Shown: positions 11,901-19,101 of the stretch, in pieces | How the letters are laid out: each line of letters opens with the position of its first letter | Numbering within the stretch: the stretch's first letter is position 1 | Assembly (NCBI GenBank): GCA_026874595.1 | Contig: CM049316.1 | Coordinates: forward strand, 56,553,676-56,617,675 | DNA from: Sipunculus nudus | Taxonomy: Eukaryota; Annelida; Sipuncula; Golfingiida; Sipunculidae | DNA: 64,000 bases | Reading direction: 5' to 3' | Position numbers and translations under genes: made by a program | The notes under the pieces: generated by a model | Databases searched by the model: none | What the model was told of the DNA's origin: nothing | The model's input: only the letters and a program-made list of their open reading frames with translations

Positions 11901-14900
11901 GCGACCTCTTCGAAAGACTCAGTGAAGCACGTCTTACCTTCAGTTAAATCTGAGTTTTGTCACGCACAAGTAACATTTTTGGGTCATATTGTAGAACAGG
12001 GTCAAGTAAAACCTGTTGATGCTGAAATAAGTTCTATTTCTGCATTTCCTAGACCAGAAAACAAAAAGCAAATAGTGCGTTTTCTTGGTATGGTTGGATA
12101 CTACAGGAAGTTTTGTACATTTTTTTCTGCTGTAGCTGAACCTTTGACTAATTTGTTAAAGAAGAAACAAACGTTTGTATGGAATGTTCAGTGTGAAAAT
12201 GCTTTTCAGAATTTGAAAGCAATTCTGCAAAGTTCACCAATTTTGGTAGCTCCAGACTTTTCTGTACCTTTAAAGTTAGCTGTAGATGCTAGTGATACTG
12301 CTGCTGGTGCTGTGTCGTTACAAGAAGGCAGTGATGGCATAGATCATCCAATTTGTTATTTTTTCAAGAAAGTTTAATGCAAACAAGAAAAACTATTCCA
12401 CTATTGAAAAAGAATGTTTGGGTTTGATTTTGGCATTGCAACATTTTGAAGTTTATGTTACTTCATCAGTCAAGCCTGTCGTTGTCTTCAGTGATCACAA
12501 TCCTCTCACGTTGATGAACAAGAAGAAAAGATTGTTGAGATGGAGAATGTTTTTACAGGATTACAATCTTGAAATCAGACACATGAAAGGGAAGGACAAT
12601 GTACTTTTAGATTGCTTATCGAGATGTTTATGACATGTTGTAAACGAGATGTTTATGTAGTGTTGTAAATAAGATGTTCTTGAGATGTTGTAAAGATTTA
12701 TTGATTGCGATCGAGAAAACTTTCTTTTTTCTTACAGGAGGGGGAGTGTTACAGATGTCTGTTTTATTGTTCGCTGTTGACATTCTGATTTGTGTTTGGC
12801 TCAAGCCCCGGGCGTTGCTATGCTACAGCGTTCCTTGTTCTAGCTGGCCGGGCGCGGCCCACGTGGGAACTCTACACAGCGCTCGGATTAATCTGTGCCG
12901 TGTGAACACTTACATGAAGAAACACAGCGTTCCTTGTTCGAGTTTGATCTTTGGGGCGTGTGTACTGTGTATTATGTTAGGTTCTTTAGAGTGTTCGGGA
13001 AATGGAAAGTTCTTGGCTTGAGGTGAAAAGTTATAAATACGGGGCTGTGTTTTAGAGCCGGGAGAGAGGGGACAGATATTCCAGCGGACACAGAAGGATG
13101 TAAGTCATTTTGTGAAACTTTCCCTGTAATTGCGGCAATTATAACTTTTCTTCGAATTTGTAAAGGATTTTAATTAGTCTTCAGTTTGCCTTTGGGATCA
13201 CTATCAGAACTTCACTTTTGGATTACAACAAATTGATTTTGTGATTGAACTGGACTGTTATTCTCTGAGAAGATTTATATGAACTATTCATCTGGATTAT
13301 ATGCTTTAAAGGACTTTTTGTCGCTGTGACAGTGGCGGTATCCATGTACTGTACACTTTATTTTATATACTTGTATTGATTGACTGTTGTACTGTTGTTA
13401 TACTGTGTAATTGTATTGATTTAGTGTATTGTAATGTTAGGATTGTTTTAAGAATAAATTATAATTATTTGTTAACAAAAAAACACTGACTTCTTTATTC
13501 ATTCCCCTAGACATTTCACGCTGCCTAGTGTTACAGAATCTGATTTCTTTTATCTCAATAACAAAATTTATGCTCTTAGAATAACCGCTGTTGTAACCTT
13601 AAAAATTGCGTCAAGTTCATCCTTTTTCGAACCTGACCTAGCCCTTGATAAGGTGCATTAACGCTGCAAGTTTGGTGACTGTATCTCAAATTATGTTTGA
13701 GTTATTATGTTAACATCATTTTTGCATTATCGCCGCTGTGACCTTGAAAAATGCGTTAAGGTCATCCATGTTCGAGCTTAACTTAGCCCTTGATAAGGTG
13801 CATCAATGCTGCAAGTTTGGTGGCTGCTTCTCAAACTCTTTGAGTTATTGCGTTTACATTATATTAGCATTATCGCCGCTGTGACTTTGTGAACACGGGA
13901 CGCTCACCAGGAAAATCATGCCGTCGGAAGAAGGTCAGCCTAGATGAAACGCGAACTCGATCTGTAACTGGTCATTATCAAACCACACATCGAAAATCAG
14001 TTCAATATCTGCAGACATTGAAGAAGATGTCCGTACAAGTGAATTTTTCATGAAATCTTCTATGTTCAGGAGCCGTCTTTCCGGCAAATGTAGGTCAGCC
14101 GGGACGAAACACAAACTCGATCTGTAACTTGTCATCATCCATAAAAAAAAAACAGTGCCCTATTACTCACAGATTATAGGCCAGTGTATCATAATTTCGG
14201 TTTTGCTTGGAAAATTTCCCATTGACCTCTCTTGATGTCTACAAAGAAGTATCTAGTTTGAGTGTGTACGATTTGTGTCCTCTAATTAGACGACCGGATG
14301 AACAGATGGATAGACGACGGGACAAAGGACAATCGCTATTCTTGTTAGTTAATTCCTAGTAATTTACCAACTGCTACGTGCAGAAATAGTCCTGGAGGAC
14401 AATGACATAATCTGAAAAATGGCTCCTCGGGTTCGGAAAGGGGCGTGGGGGGGGAGCGGCTAAAACTGGTCTTAAACGCTTAAAAAAGATTGAGGCTGCC
14501 AACAAGGGGACGGGGGGGGGGGGTGGGGGGGGAGGGGGGTTCTGGACTCCTTGGACCCCTCAGCTGAATCCGCTTTTGACCGCCATCAAGGAGGCTGTGT
14601 ATGTTGGCGCCGCTCCGCCCAGTAGTTTAAACTTGTCTTGCACACGGGAAGACAAGCATTGGGACAAATGTTTGGACATATGAGAGCGGTTATGTGAGCC
14701 AGATTTTCGCCAAGACAGTTATATTTGACAAGGCTCCCCTGGTGGTAGCCTACATAAAAGCTCCCAGTATGACCAGTAGTGGAATGAAATGGACTGGTAG
14801 GAATGGAATGAGACCACTGCGTAAGGAGTATATGACCCAGCCTGAACCTTGATGCTCCGGTGGAAGTAACGAAACTTCCCATCCGGTGTCAAGAAAATTT

Positions 14901-17900
14901 GCAAACCGCATTAAATTGAATTTTTTATTTCTGTTTCAGCGAAAAGATTTAGCAAACCATGAGATAGTAGGAATGTTGCTAGATCGCTTCGAGAAGCATT
15001 CCATGACACACATCAACTTTCTCCTGTCAGCTTTACGGGTCACTGGTCAGCAGGAGGTAGTTGATGAATACCTTACCCCAGCAGGTGCATATTTTTAAAA
15101 TGGACTTTATTTTGTTTTGTAACATTTTGAACTATTTAAAAAGGTATGCTATTTTAAGCACTCAGTGAGATACCTTTTGGTCGACTTACATTAAACTACA
15201 TGACAATGTCTCAAAGATGTTACTTTTTTGTTTTTCCTCTATTGTGTGTCTTTCTTGTTTGCAAAATATGCAAAATATTTAATTTTTTACTGAATAAAAA
15301 TGTCAGTTTTGGGTAGACAGAAATATGTGATATCATGTTGTGAAGTAAAGTATTTTTAAAGCCCTAATATACATTTGTAATTTCATACCTCTTTGCTATA
15401 CCCCCACATGATATGATTGGCACTTCATTTGTTTGAGAAGCTTGTTTAAGGTAGATGTCATTTGATCTCTGAAAGAAGAGAGAGAGTCTTTCTCACATAG
15501 GTCCTCAAATTCATTACGTTACATGTTTAAATTGTACAGTAAATATAAACATATTTATCATTTTAATGGTCCTTTCAGGTAAATCTCATAATGAGGGAAT
15601 CACATTATTTAGAGCCACATGAGGTAGATATCGTCATTGTTCCAGCAAGGTCTTATTATTGGTTAGGCAAAGAATAATCAGTCCTGATATTCTGTATTTT
15701 TTATTTTTTCTAAGCTGCCCGCTCTGACGTCAAAGTTGATGTCCAACAACTACAGGAGAAGATAACAGACTATCTACTTGGGACATTTACAAAAATTGAC
15801 CATTGGACCAGACAAGACAGACACCTATGGGGAAACGTAGGAGAAGAGTATGTGCCTTTGACGCTGTGTCACAGTGGAAAAGAGAAAATTAAAAAATTAG
15901 AAGACTACACAGAAATATTTAACCAGGTATGTATAATGCTTAAATAATATTAAAACGTAAAATTTAATGTTATGCATATTTTAAGTTTTATGCTTATATT
16001 TTATTATTTAATTTTGAAATAATGAATTTTAAATAAGCCATCTTAGGTGCTGACCTTATTTGCACAAGAGTTATGTGCCTTTAGGGAAAATAATACACAT
16101 GCATTTGATCTACCTGCATTGCTCTTTTGTCAAGTATTCCTGTATGTCAATTTATTTTTCACTCCCTTTAAATCATTCTGATAATATACCCCTTAAGAAT
16201 ATCCAAGTGCTTTTTTCATTATGTATTATCTGAATAAAAAGTGAATTCATTTAGCAAAGAAAAAGTGGACATTATTATTACGTGCATACTCATCATCCGC
16301 TGTGATTCCTAAAAAAGGATTCCCCCTTGACATTCACTTGTTATATAGACAAAAAAATTCCCCCTTGACATTCTCCTGTCATATAGACTATTTTCATTTT
16401 GGTCCAGTATTTTTAACGAATCGACGCATAGTATGACACGTAATGTATGAATGCACATTTTCTTTTGTAGACACCCGAAAACACCAGATCATATCGAATT
16501 ATAGTGCATGGTGACGCCGGGGCGGGGAAAACGACTTTACTGAAGAAAATAGCGTATGACTGGTGTCATGTAAAAAGAGGCACACACCATGAAATGAAAT
16601 CGGACAAAGTATCCTTTTTTCAATCATTTGAAATCCTTTTATCCTTGACCTTACGTCTTGTTAAACCAGGCGTGTCAATGATGGAAACCCTTCAAATGCT
16701 GCTTCCATGCTTGAATGAAGACGACATAGCTTACATTCTTTTCTTGCTTGAACATTCTCCTGAAAATATCCTCATATTGTGTGATGGTTATGATGAAATG
16801 ATGAAAGGGACGCCAAGCGAAGTAGAAAAAATGGTGTATAATGTTTTGTGGAACAAGGTGTGTTGTGTAACAACGACACGCTCACACTCACTGTCAGAAC
16901 TCTCTAAATCATGTGACACACTGATACAGGTAAAAGGGTTTACAAACGAACAAGTAAAAATATTTGTTGATAAATCCTTTGCACACATTGAAGGAGACAG
17001 GACAGCAAATGATATGTGGAAAGACCTGAGTCAAAATAAACCTGTAGAAACTTTGGCCTGCATTCCAGTTATCCTGTATTTCATGTGTTTAGTATACGCA
17101 GATCAAGGAAAACTTGGAAACAGCATAGCGGAACTTTACACTGGAATTATTGAAGTACTTTTAAGCCGCTACGAACAGAAAAGGTTCGATTTTGAAAAAA
17201 GGGGGAACTCTGCCGATGTCCTATCAAGAAATCACGGTATTTTGATGAATCTAGGGGAGCTGGCAAAGAAGCGAGACGACAATGGTAATCTGTGCCGTGT
17301 ATATAGCAACGCTGAAGTTATGCGTGTGTTAGGAGAAGACAAAGAAGAGCTTGGAATTCTCCAGAAGGAGTTCCCCTCAAATGCTCTGCAAGAAAGCCAT
17401 TGGACATTCATCCATGGGTCAGTTCAGGAATATATCTATGCATACTACCTGTGTTACGCCAAACAAAACCATTTGTTTGAGGAACTGGCTTCATTTAGCT
17501 TTATTCGTCTGTCCACAGACACAAGTAACACAGATATGGGCTGGTCGAATCTAGTTCATGGAGAACTGGACGAGGCAGTCATTGTAGCCAGAAGAGACAA
17601 CACTATAAACTTCCTGTGTGGTCTTAATAACGAATATGCCAATAAAGTAATACAACAAGTTGTAACGGATAAAAAACTGGATAATGCAACGAATGTAGCT
17701 TGCATTCTTACCCGGTTGTATCAAGACTACTCGGAGAAACATAATTGTAAAATCCCGTTACCGTCGGACTTCCGAGTCGTTACGAGTTTCGACCCCCTGA
17801 CTGCTCTCTGGAAACTTTTCATACTGGACCTTGCAAAGAACCAGCAAAATATTCACACGTTAAGACTTGACTGTTTGTCATCAGACCAGTTGAACTTTAT

Positions 17901-19101
17901 ACCACAATATCTTTGTCATCTGCATGTCCGAACAGACCATTTAACTTCAGATATGTCCAGAATGATAAATACCTTGAAAAATCTGAAAGAGTTGCGGATT
18001 ATGGCTGATAAATTCGACAGTCTCGGTGGTTACCCGTTCTCTGAACTAAAAGTGCTTGAATCCCTAGAAATATTAGATTTTCCTACAGAGCAGAGCAGGA
18101 AAATAGTTCCAAACGGTTTTGTGAAGGCTCTGACTTTCCACAAGAATCTCACAAAGCTTTTATTATCGAATTGCTGCAATGCAACCACACTGACAGATGT
18201 CATCACAAGGCAAAATCAGCTGCCATCTTTACACTCACTTACTCTGAATGGGAGCAAATTGGAAGGTGGATCGGTTGTGTGTGAACTCATTCAGGCATTC
18301 ACTCATCTCCGCCTGCTTTCCATTGACAGATGTGGAATAGACTTATCTAGTGTGGCAGGGAGTCTCAGGAACTGTAATTCCCGATTAGATGAGTTGTTTT
18401 GTTCATACAATCGGGTCTCTTCGGGAACCGGATTAGCAGAGCTTCTTCATAAGCTTTCACGCTTAACCAAAATCTGCATCATCTCGTGCAGCCTCACTGC
18501 CAAGAGTTTTAGTGAGTTCATCAAAGCACTTGATTTGTATGGGCAGATGTCTACGATAAAGTATCTAGACCTTTGTATGAATCCCTTGGTGAGTGGAGTA
18601 GCTCCGCATTTTGCCATGCTTCTTCCACTTTTTCCTAGACTTGAGCGACTGGGCTTAGGAAAATGCCAAATAGACCACTTTTCTTTCATACATCTTCTTA
18701 AGGGCTGGTCAAAAAGGCGTCACGTGCTCAAGTGTCTGAATATTTGCAGTAACAACCTCACCAATGACTCCGTCCTTGAACTGATTAAGTATAGCAAAGC
18801 GGGAACCATAAAGGCGGAATTAGAAATACTATCTCTCGCTGGCAACTCCCAGATAACAGATGGTGTAAGTATATGGAACATCTGTCAGTACAATCCAGGC
18901 TTGAAATTTTTAAACATATTTGGATGTACGTTTAGAAACTTTCCCTTTGATCGTTTTTTCTTTCATCAGTTTAGTCAAAAACCACCCGCATCTGCCGACC
19001 AAACAGATGAATTAAACATAACAGCAGATGCAGACTTGGGTCTTCAGTGGGTAAAATTAAACATGAGGATTAGTAACACATCTGTACAAATTACATCTTA
19101 A
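2612..19101 (+). CDS. CARD-NACHT-LRR (NLR-type) immune sensor, four exons
   Basis: I join 2612-2773, 14940-15084, 15715-15926 and 16471-19101. All three introns start with GT and end with AG, and phases match (0, then 1, then 0), giving about 1049 residues. Residues 1-103 form a CARD, residues about 104-173 a linker, then a NACHT ATPase with Walker A GDAGAGKT (187-194), Walker B ILILCDGYDE (about 273-282) and the TTTRS sensor region (about 307-311), then leucine-rich repeats from about 600 to the end. Such proteins are cytosolic sensors that oligomerise through NACHT and signal through CARD; the ligand is unknown. The start ATG has A at -3 and G at +4. Intron 1 (2774-14939) holds a dead LTR retrotransposon. 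The exon join across it is inferred from CARD continuity and phase and is not proven by transcript data. Confidence 0.85.
2832..2913. repeat. (TA)n(GA)n compound microsatellite
   Basis: About 43 bp of TA repeat run directly into about 39 bp of GA repeat, 60 bp inside NLR intron 1. Confidence 0.95.
2914..4130. other. Intron sequence without recognised features
   Basis: This is unique-looking AT-rich intron sequence. No coding signal or clear repeat was found in it by reading. Confidence 0.5.
4131..4203 (+). repeat. Head of a dispersed repeat interrupted by the LTR element
   Basis: The word 'agatgtgtcggaac' followed by 'acacgaat' and a C-rich stretch recurs at 60618-60650. There it stands about 170 bp before a tandem array whose unit also occurs at 13918-14130. 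The two parts lie here on opposite sides of the retrotransposon, in the same orientation. Confidence 0.5.
4481..4488 (+). promoter_or_regulatory. TATA-like box in the 5' LTR
   Basis: TATAAATA is conserved in the right LTR at 13032-13039, which supports it as the LTR core promoter. Confidence 0.6.
4898..4903 (+). promoter_or_regulatory. AATAAA polyadenylation signal in the 5' LTR
   Basis: AATAAA in 'agaataaattataat', conserved in the right LTR at 13453-13458. Confidence 0.6.
5068..5085 (+). promoter_or_regulatory. Primer binding site, tRNA-Pro type
   Basis: 'tgtgggctcgtctgggag' begins 6 bp after the LTR end. It closely resembles the proline-tRNA primer sites of retroviruses and of some LTR elements (TGG..GCTCGTC.GGGA). 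Its place directly downstream of the LTR supports the call. Confidence 0.7.
5229..5432 (+). pseudogene. gag: gag N-terminal segment (SAP-like), cut by an insertion
   Basis: This 67-residue open frame has a short acidic start and then a helical stretch around LTKEQLLRLGQHLGLGVKKA, typical of the N-terminus of gag in related animal elements. It stops just as the non-coding repeat at 5433 begins. The coiled-coil continuation of gag resumes beyond that repeat at about 7140. Confidence 0.7.
5433..7139 (+). mobile_element. Modular non-coding repeat inserted in gag
   Basis: It begins 'ctagtggcccatga' and ends '...tatagctcagatgactttcagtcagctgagct'-like sequence. A second copy at 53811-55092 starts and ends the same way. 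The inside has repeated modules of about 150-180 bp (words 'cctgagatatgagca', 'aaatttcagaccaatatctt') and then longer ones with 'ggtggcgccacc' and 'gatttgtgccctgtt'. There is no coding capacity; open frames here are shadows. It splits the gag frame. Exact ends and any target duplication are uncertain by a few bases. Confidence 0.7.
7140..8088 (+). pseudogene. gag: gag central part: coiled coil and capsid-like region, frameshifted
   Basis: From about 7140 the frame reads a long Glu/Lys/Gln/Leu-rich coiled coil (for example LELKKLEMQHELALKQLEFE). A frameshift follows near 7265 and more heptad sequence lies in another frame to about 7430. An interrupted capsid-like stretch then includes the segment at 7550-7756 (MLLQSVLTGKAREIYTELSL). 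At least three frame changes and stops are present before 8088. Confidence 0.75.
8107..8175 (+). pseudogene. gag: gag zinc knuckle (CCHC)
   Basis: Translation around 8118-8160 gives C-x2-C-x4-H-x4-C spacing (ICNYCIKEGHLISDCW), the nucleic-acid-binding knuckle of nucleocapsid proteins. It is followed by a stop-containing, repetitive region up to 8503. Confidence 0.75.
8504..9121 (+). pseudogene. Protease remnant with its active-site core deleted
   Basis: The 205-codon frame carries an acidic linker, then RILRDT (about codons 50-55), followed at once by LPFKG and LLLGNDVAG. In aspartic proteases of this group the catalytic Asp opens a core of several tens of residues before the LLLG..D segment. 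Here the segments adjoin, so the flap and most of the fold are missing without loss of frame. Downstream the frame runs toward the integrase N-terminus. Confidence 0.6.
9264..9271 (+). repeat. Left 8 bp target duplication of the hAT-like element
   Basis: CTGTAAAT, identical to 10165-10172. Confidence 0.85.
9272..10164. mobile_element. Non-autonomous hAT-like element inside integrase
   Basis: 893 bp bounded by AAGTGGTGGG and CCCACCACTA (10 bp inverted ends, one mismatch) and flanked by perfect 8 bp duplications CTGTAAAT. Eight-base duplications and short T/CA-G-type ends are typical of hAT elements. Inner parts of both ends share 'cagtcggtttgct' and an inverted 'gatcatcg' motif. No transposase frame is present. 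Removing the element together with one duplication copy would leave the integrase frame continuous at this point, so it inserted after the retrotransposon. Confidence 0.85.
10165..10172 (+). repeat. Right 8 bp target duplication of the hAT-like element
   Basis: CTGTAAAT, identical to 9264-9271. Confidence 0.85.
10743..11588 (+). pseudogene. Open frame joining integrase C-terminus to RT N-terminus
   Basis: 281 codons without a stop. The first third carries the integrase C-terminal helices and the GPY/F-like ARYFGPY segment. The last third reads into the typical RT entry (about 11390-11540: PYRLNP, a palm-entry proline region, then SPCILVPKPDG). A single frame covering both domains shows that integrase precedes RT natively and that the order is not a rearrangement. 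The final RT portion breaks at 11586. Confidence 0.85.
11589..12250 (+). pseudogene. Reverse transcriptase palm and thumb, frameshifted
   Basis: After a disrupted stretch (11589-11660), the motif A region (FDLLKGFWQVPL) is seen near 11660-11690 and the PQGLYQYKVMPFGMKNSPATY region at about 11730-11790. The catalytic box near 11848 reads Y-I-Y-D where the family has Y-x-D-D, so one metal-binding aspartate is gone. Another frameshift follows, then the FLGHIVEQGQVKP and FLGMVGYYRKF thumb/connection segments to about 12130. Confidence 0.8.
12251..12633 (+). pseudogene. RNase H domain
   Basis: LAVDASDTAAGAV (about 12285-12325) holds the first catalytic Asp, TIEKECLGLILAL (about 12400-12440) the Glu and VVFSDHNPL (about 12484-12510) the second Asp, followed by RLLRWRMFLQDY and a final DCLSR. 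One frame break lies near 12375. The domain ends about 110 bp before the right LTR, with no integrase after it. Confidence 0.8.
12736..12746 (+). promoter_or_regulatory. Polypurine tract
   Basis: AGGAGGGGGAG directly before the right LTR, the plus-strand primer position of LTR elements. Confidence 0.75.
12747..13575 (+). repeat. 3' LTR, right end missing
   Basis: It aligns with 4204-5021 of the left LTR. The last 40 bp of the left copy (to its GTAACA end) have no counterpart here; sequence changes at 13576 to an unrelated tandem repeat. TATAAATA at 13032 and AATAAA at 13453 are conserved. No target duplication can be recognised because of this loss. Confidence 0.8.
13576..13900 (+). repeat. 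Tandem repeat of about 125 bp
   Basis: At least two units marked by 'cgctgt(t)gtaacctt/gtgaccttg', 'agcccttgataaggtgcat' and 'gctgcaagtttggtg' lie just right of the truncated LTR. A third partial unit ends near 13890. Confidence 0.7.
13918..14140 (+). repeat. Two units of the 'gggacgaaac' tandem repeat
   Basis: Words 'gaaacgcgaactcgatctgtaac', split here as 'gaaacgcgaactcg' and 'atctgtaac', and 'tatgttcaggagccgt' recur. The same unit forms the array at 60795-61510. Open frames here are shadows. Confidence 0.75.
14147..14350 (+). repeat. Fragment of the modular repeat family
   Basis: It has a 'gacctctcttgatgtc' module, then 'gatttgtgtcctctaattagacgacc' style sequence and 'gggacaaaggacaatcgctat'. 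This matches the end of the repeat in gag (7010-7110) and that at 54990-55060, with many differences. Confidence 0.55.
14440..14540. repeat. Poly-G-rich tract
   Basis: Runs of G of up to about 13 within 'gacggggggggggggtgggggg'-type sequence. Such G-runs could form quadruplexes on the + strand, 400 bp before exon 2 of the NLR. Confidence 0.9.
14940..15084 (+). CDS. NLR exon 2: C-terminal half of the CARD
   Basis: Acceptor CTGTTTCAG, donor CCCAGCAG|GTGCAT, 48 codons plus one base. It contains IVGMLLDRFEKHS and INFLLSALRVTGQQEVVDEY, matching CARD helices 5-6, where 'aLRxTGQ' is a family hallmark. Its phase fits exon 1 (0) and exon 3 (1+2). A decayed copy of this exon is at 37776-37914. Confidence 0.85.
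15715..15926 (+). CDS. NLR exon 3: linker before NACHT
   Basis: Acceptor TTTTTTCTAAG, donor ACCAG|GTATGT. Two bases complete an Ala codon with exon 2; 70 codons follow. The peptide (for example LQEKITDYLLGTFTKI, then LEDYTEIFNQ) resembles the helical pre-NACHT linker common in invertebrate NLRs. No separate catalytic motif is visible. Confidence 0.8.
16471..19101 (+). CDS. NLR exon 4: NACHT and leucine-rich repeats
   Basis: The exon opens after TTTTGTAG in phase 0, eleven codons before the Val of VHGDAGAGKT, and runs 876 codons to TAA at 19101. NACHT features are Walker A, Walker B with LCDGYDE, TTTRS, and a winged-helix region around CIPVILYFMCLVYADQ. The C-terminal 400 residues show degenerate LRRs (for example LRLLSIDRCGIDLSSVAGSL, LKCLNICSNNLTNDSVLEL). 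No stop or frameshift interrupts it. A possible AATAAA lies near 19717. Confidence 0.95.
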   Translation, partial: TPENTRSYRIIVHGDAGAGKTTLLKKIAYDWCHVKRGTHHEMKSDKVSFFQSFEILLSLTLRLVKPGVSMMETLQMLLPCLNEDDIAYILFLLEHSPENILILCDGYDEMMKGTPSEVEKMVYNVLWNKVCCVTTTRSHSLSELSKSCDTLIQVKGFTNEQVKIFVDKSFAHIEGDRTANDMWKDLSQNKPVETLACIPVILYFMCLVYADQGKLGNSIAELYTGIIEVLLSRYEQKRFDFEKRGNSADVLSRNHGILMNLGELAKKRDDNGNLCRVYSNAEVMRVLGEDKEELGILQKEFPSNALQESHWTFIHGSVQEYIYAYYLCYAKQNHLFEELASFSFIRLSTDTSNTDMGWSNLVHGELDEAVIVARRDNTINFLCGLNNEYANKVIQQVVTDKKLDNATNVACILTRLYQDYSEKHNCKIPLPSDFRVVTSFDPLTALWKLFILDLAKNQQNIHTLRLDCLSSDQLNFIPQYLCHLHVRTDHLTSDMSRMINTLKNLKELRIMADKFDSLGGYPFSELKVLESLEILDFPTEQSRKIVPNGFVKALTFHKNLTKLLLSNCCNATTLTDVITRQNQLPSLHSLTLNGSKLEGGSVVCELIQAFTHLRLLSIDRCGIDLSSVAGSLRNCNSRLDELFCSYNRVSSGTGLAELLHKLSRLTKICIISCSLTAKSFSEFIKALDLYGQMSTIKYLDLCMNPLVSGVAPHFAMLLPLFPRLERLGLGKCQIDHFSFIHLLKGWSKRRHVLKCLNICSNNLTNDSVLELIKYSKAGTIKAELEILSLAGNSQITDGVSIWNICQYNPGLKFLNIFGCTFRNFPFDRFFFHQFSQKPPASADQTDELNITADADLGLQWVKLNMRISNTSVQITS

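Larger units (their letters stand above)
4204..13575 (+). mobile_element. Degenerate Gmr1-like LTR retrotransposon (integrase before RT)
   Basis: It has two LTRs (4204-5061 and 12747-13575), a tRNA-Pro-like primer site after the left LTR and a purine tract (AGGAGGGGGAG) before the right LTR. Domains in order are gag with zinc knuckle, protease remnant, integrase, RT and RNase H. RNase H lies directly before the right LTR, and one open frame joins the integrase C-terminus to the RT N-terminus, so the order is native. This is the order of Gmr1-type elements, which have Ty3/gypsy-like sequence but copia-like gene order. Coding is broken by many stops and frameshifts, by a deletion in the protease and by two insertions (5433-7139 and 9272-10164). 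It cannot be autonomous. Confidence 0.85.
2774..14939 (+). other. NLR intron 1, 12.2 kb, filled with nested transposons
   Basis: Donor GTTAGT at 2774 and acceptor TTTCTGTTTCAG at 14939. The intron contains a TA/GA microsatellite, an LTR retrotransposon with two nested insertions, tandem repeats and a poly-G tract. The retrotransposon lies in the same orientation as the host gene, so its LTR promoters and polyadenylation signals face along the gene and could interfere with splicing or transcription. Confidence 0.75.

Noticed and set aside
4204-13575. Steamer-like or standard Ty3/gypsy element
   Set aside because: Integrase lies before RT in one continuous frame, unlike the standard order.
16504-16512. 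Start of a separate NACHT gene at GTG 16504
   Set aside because: Codons before it continue in frame to a good acceptor at 16470, and the upstream exons supply CARD and linker in phase.
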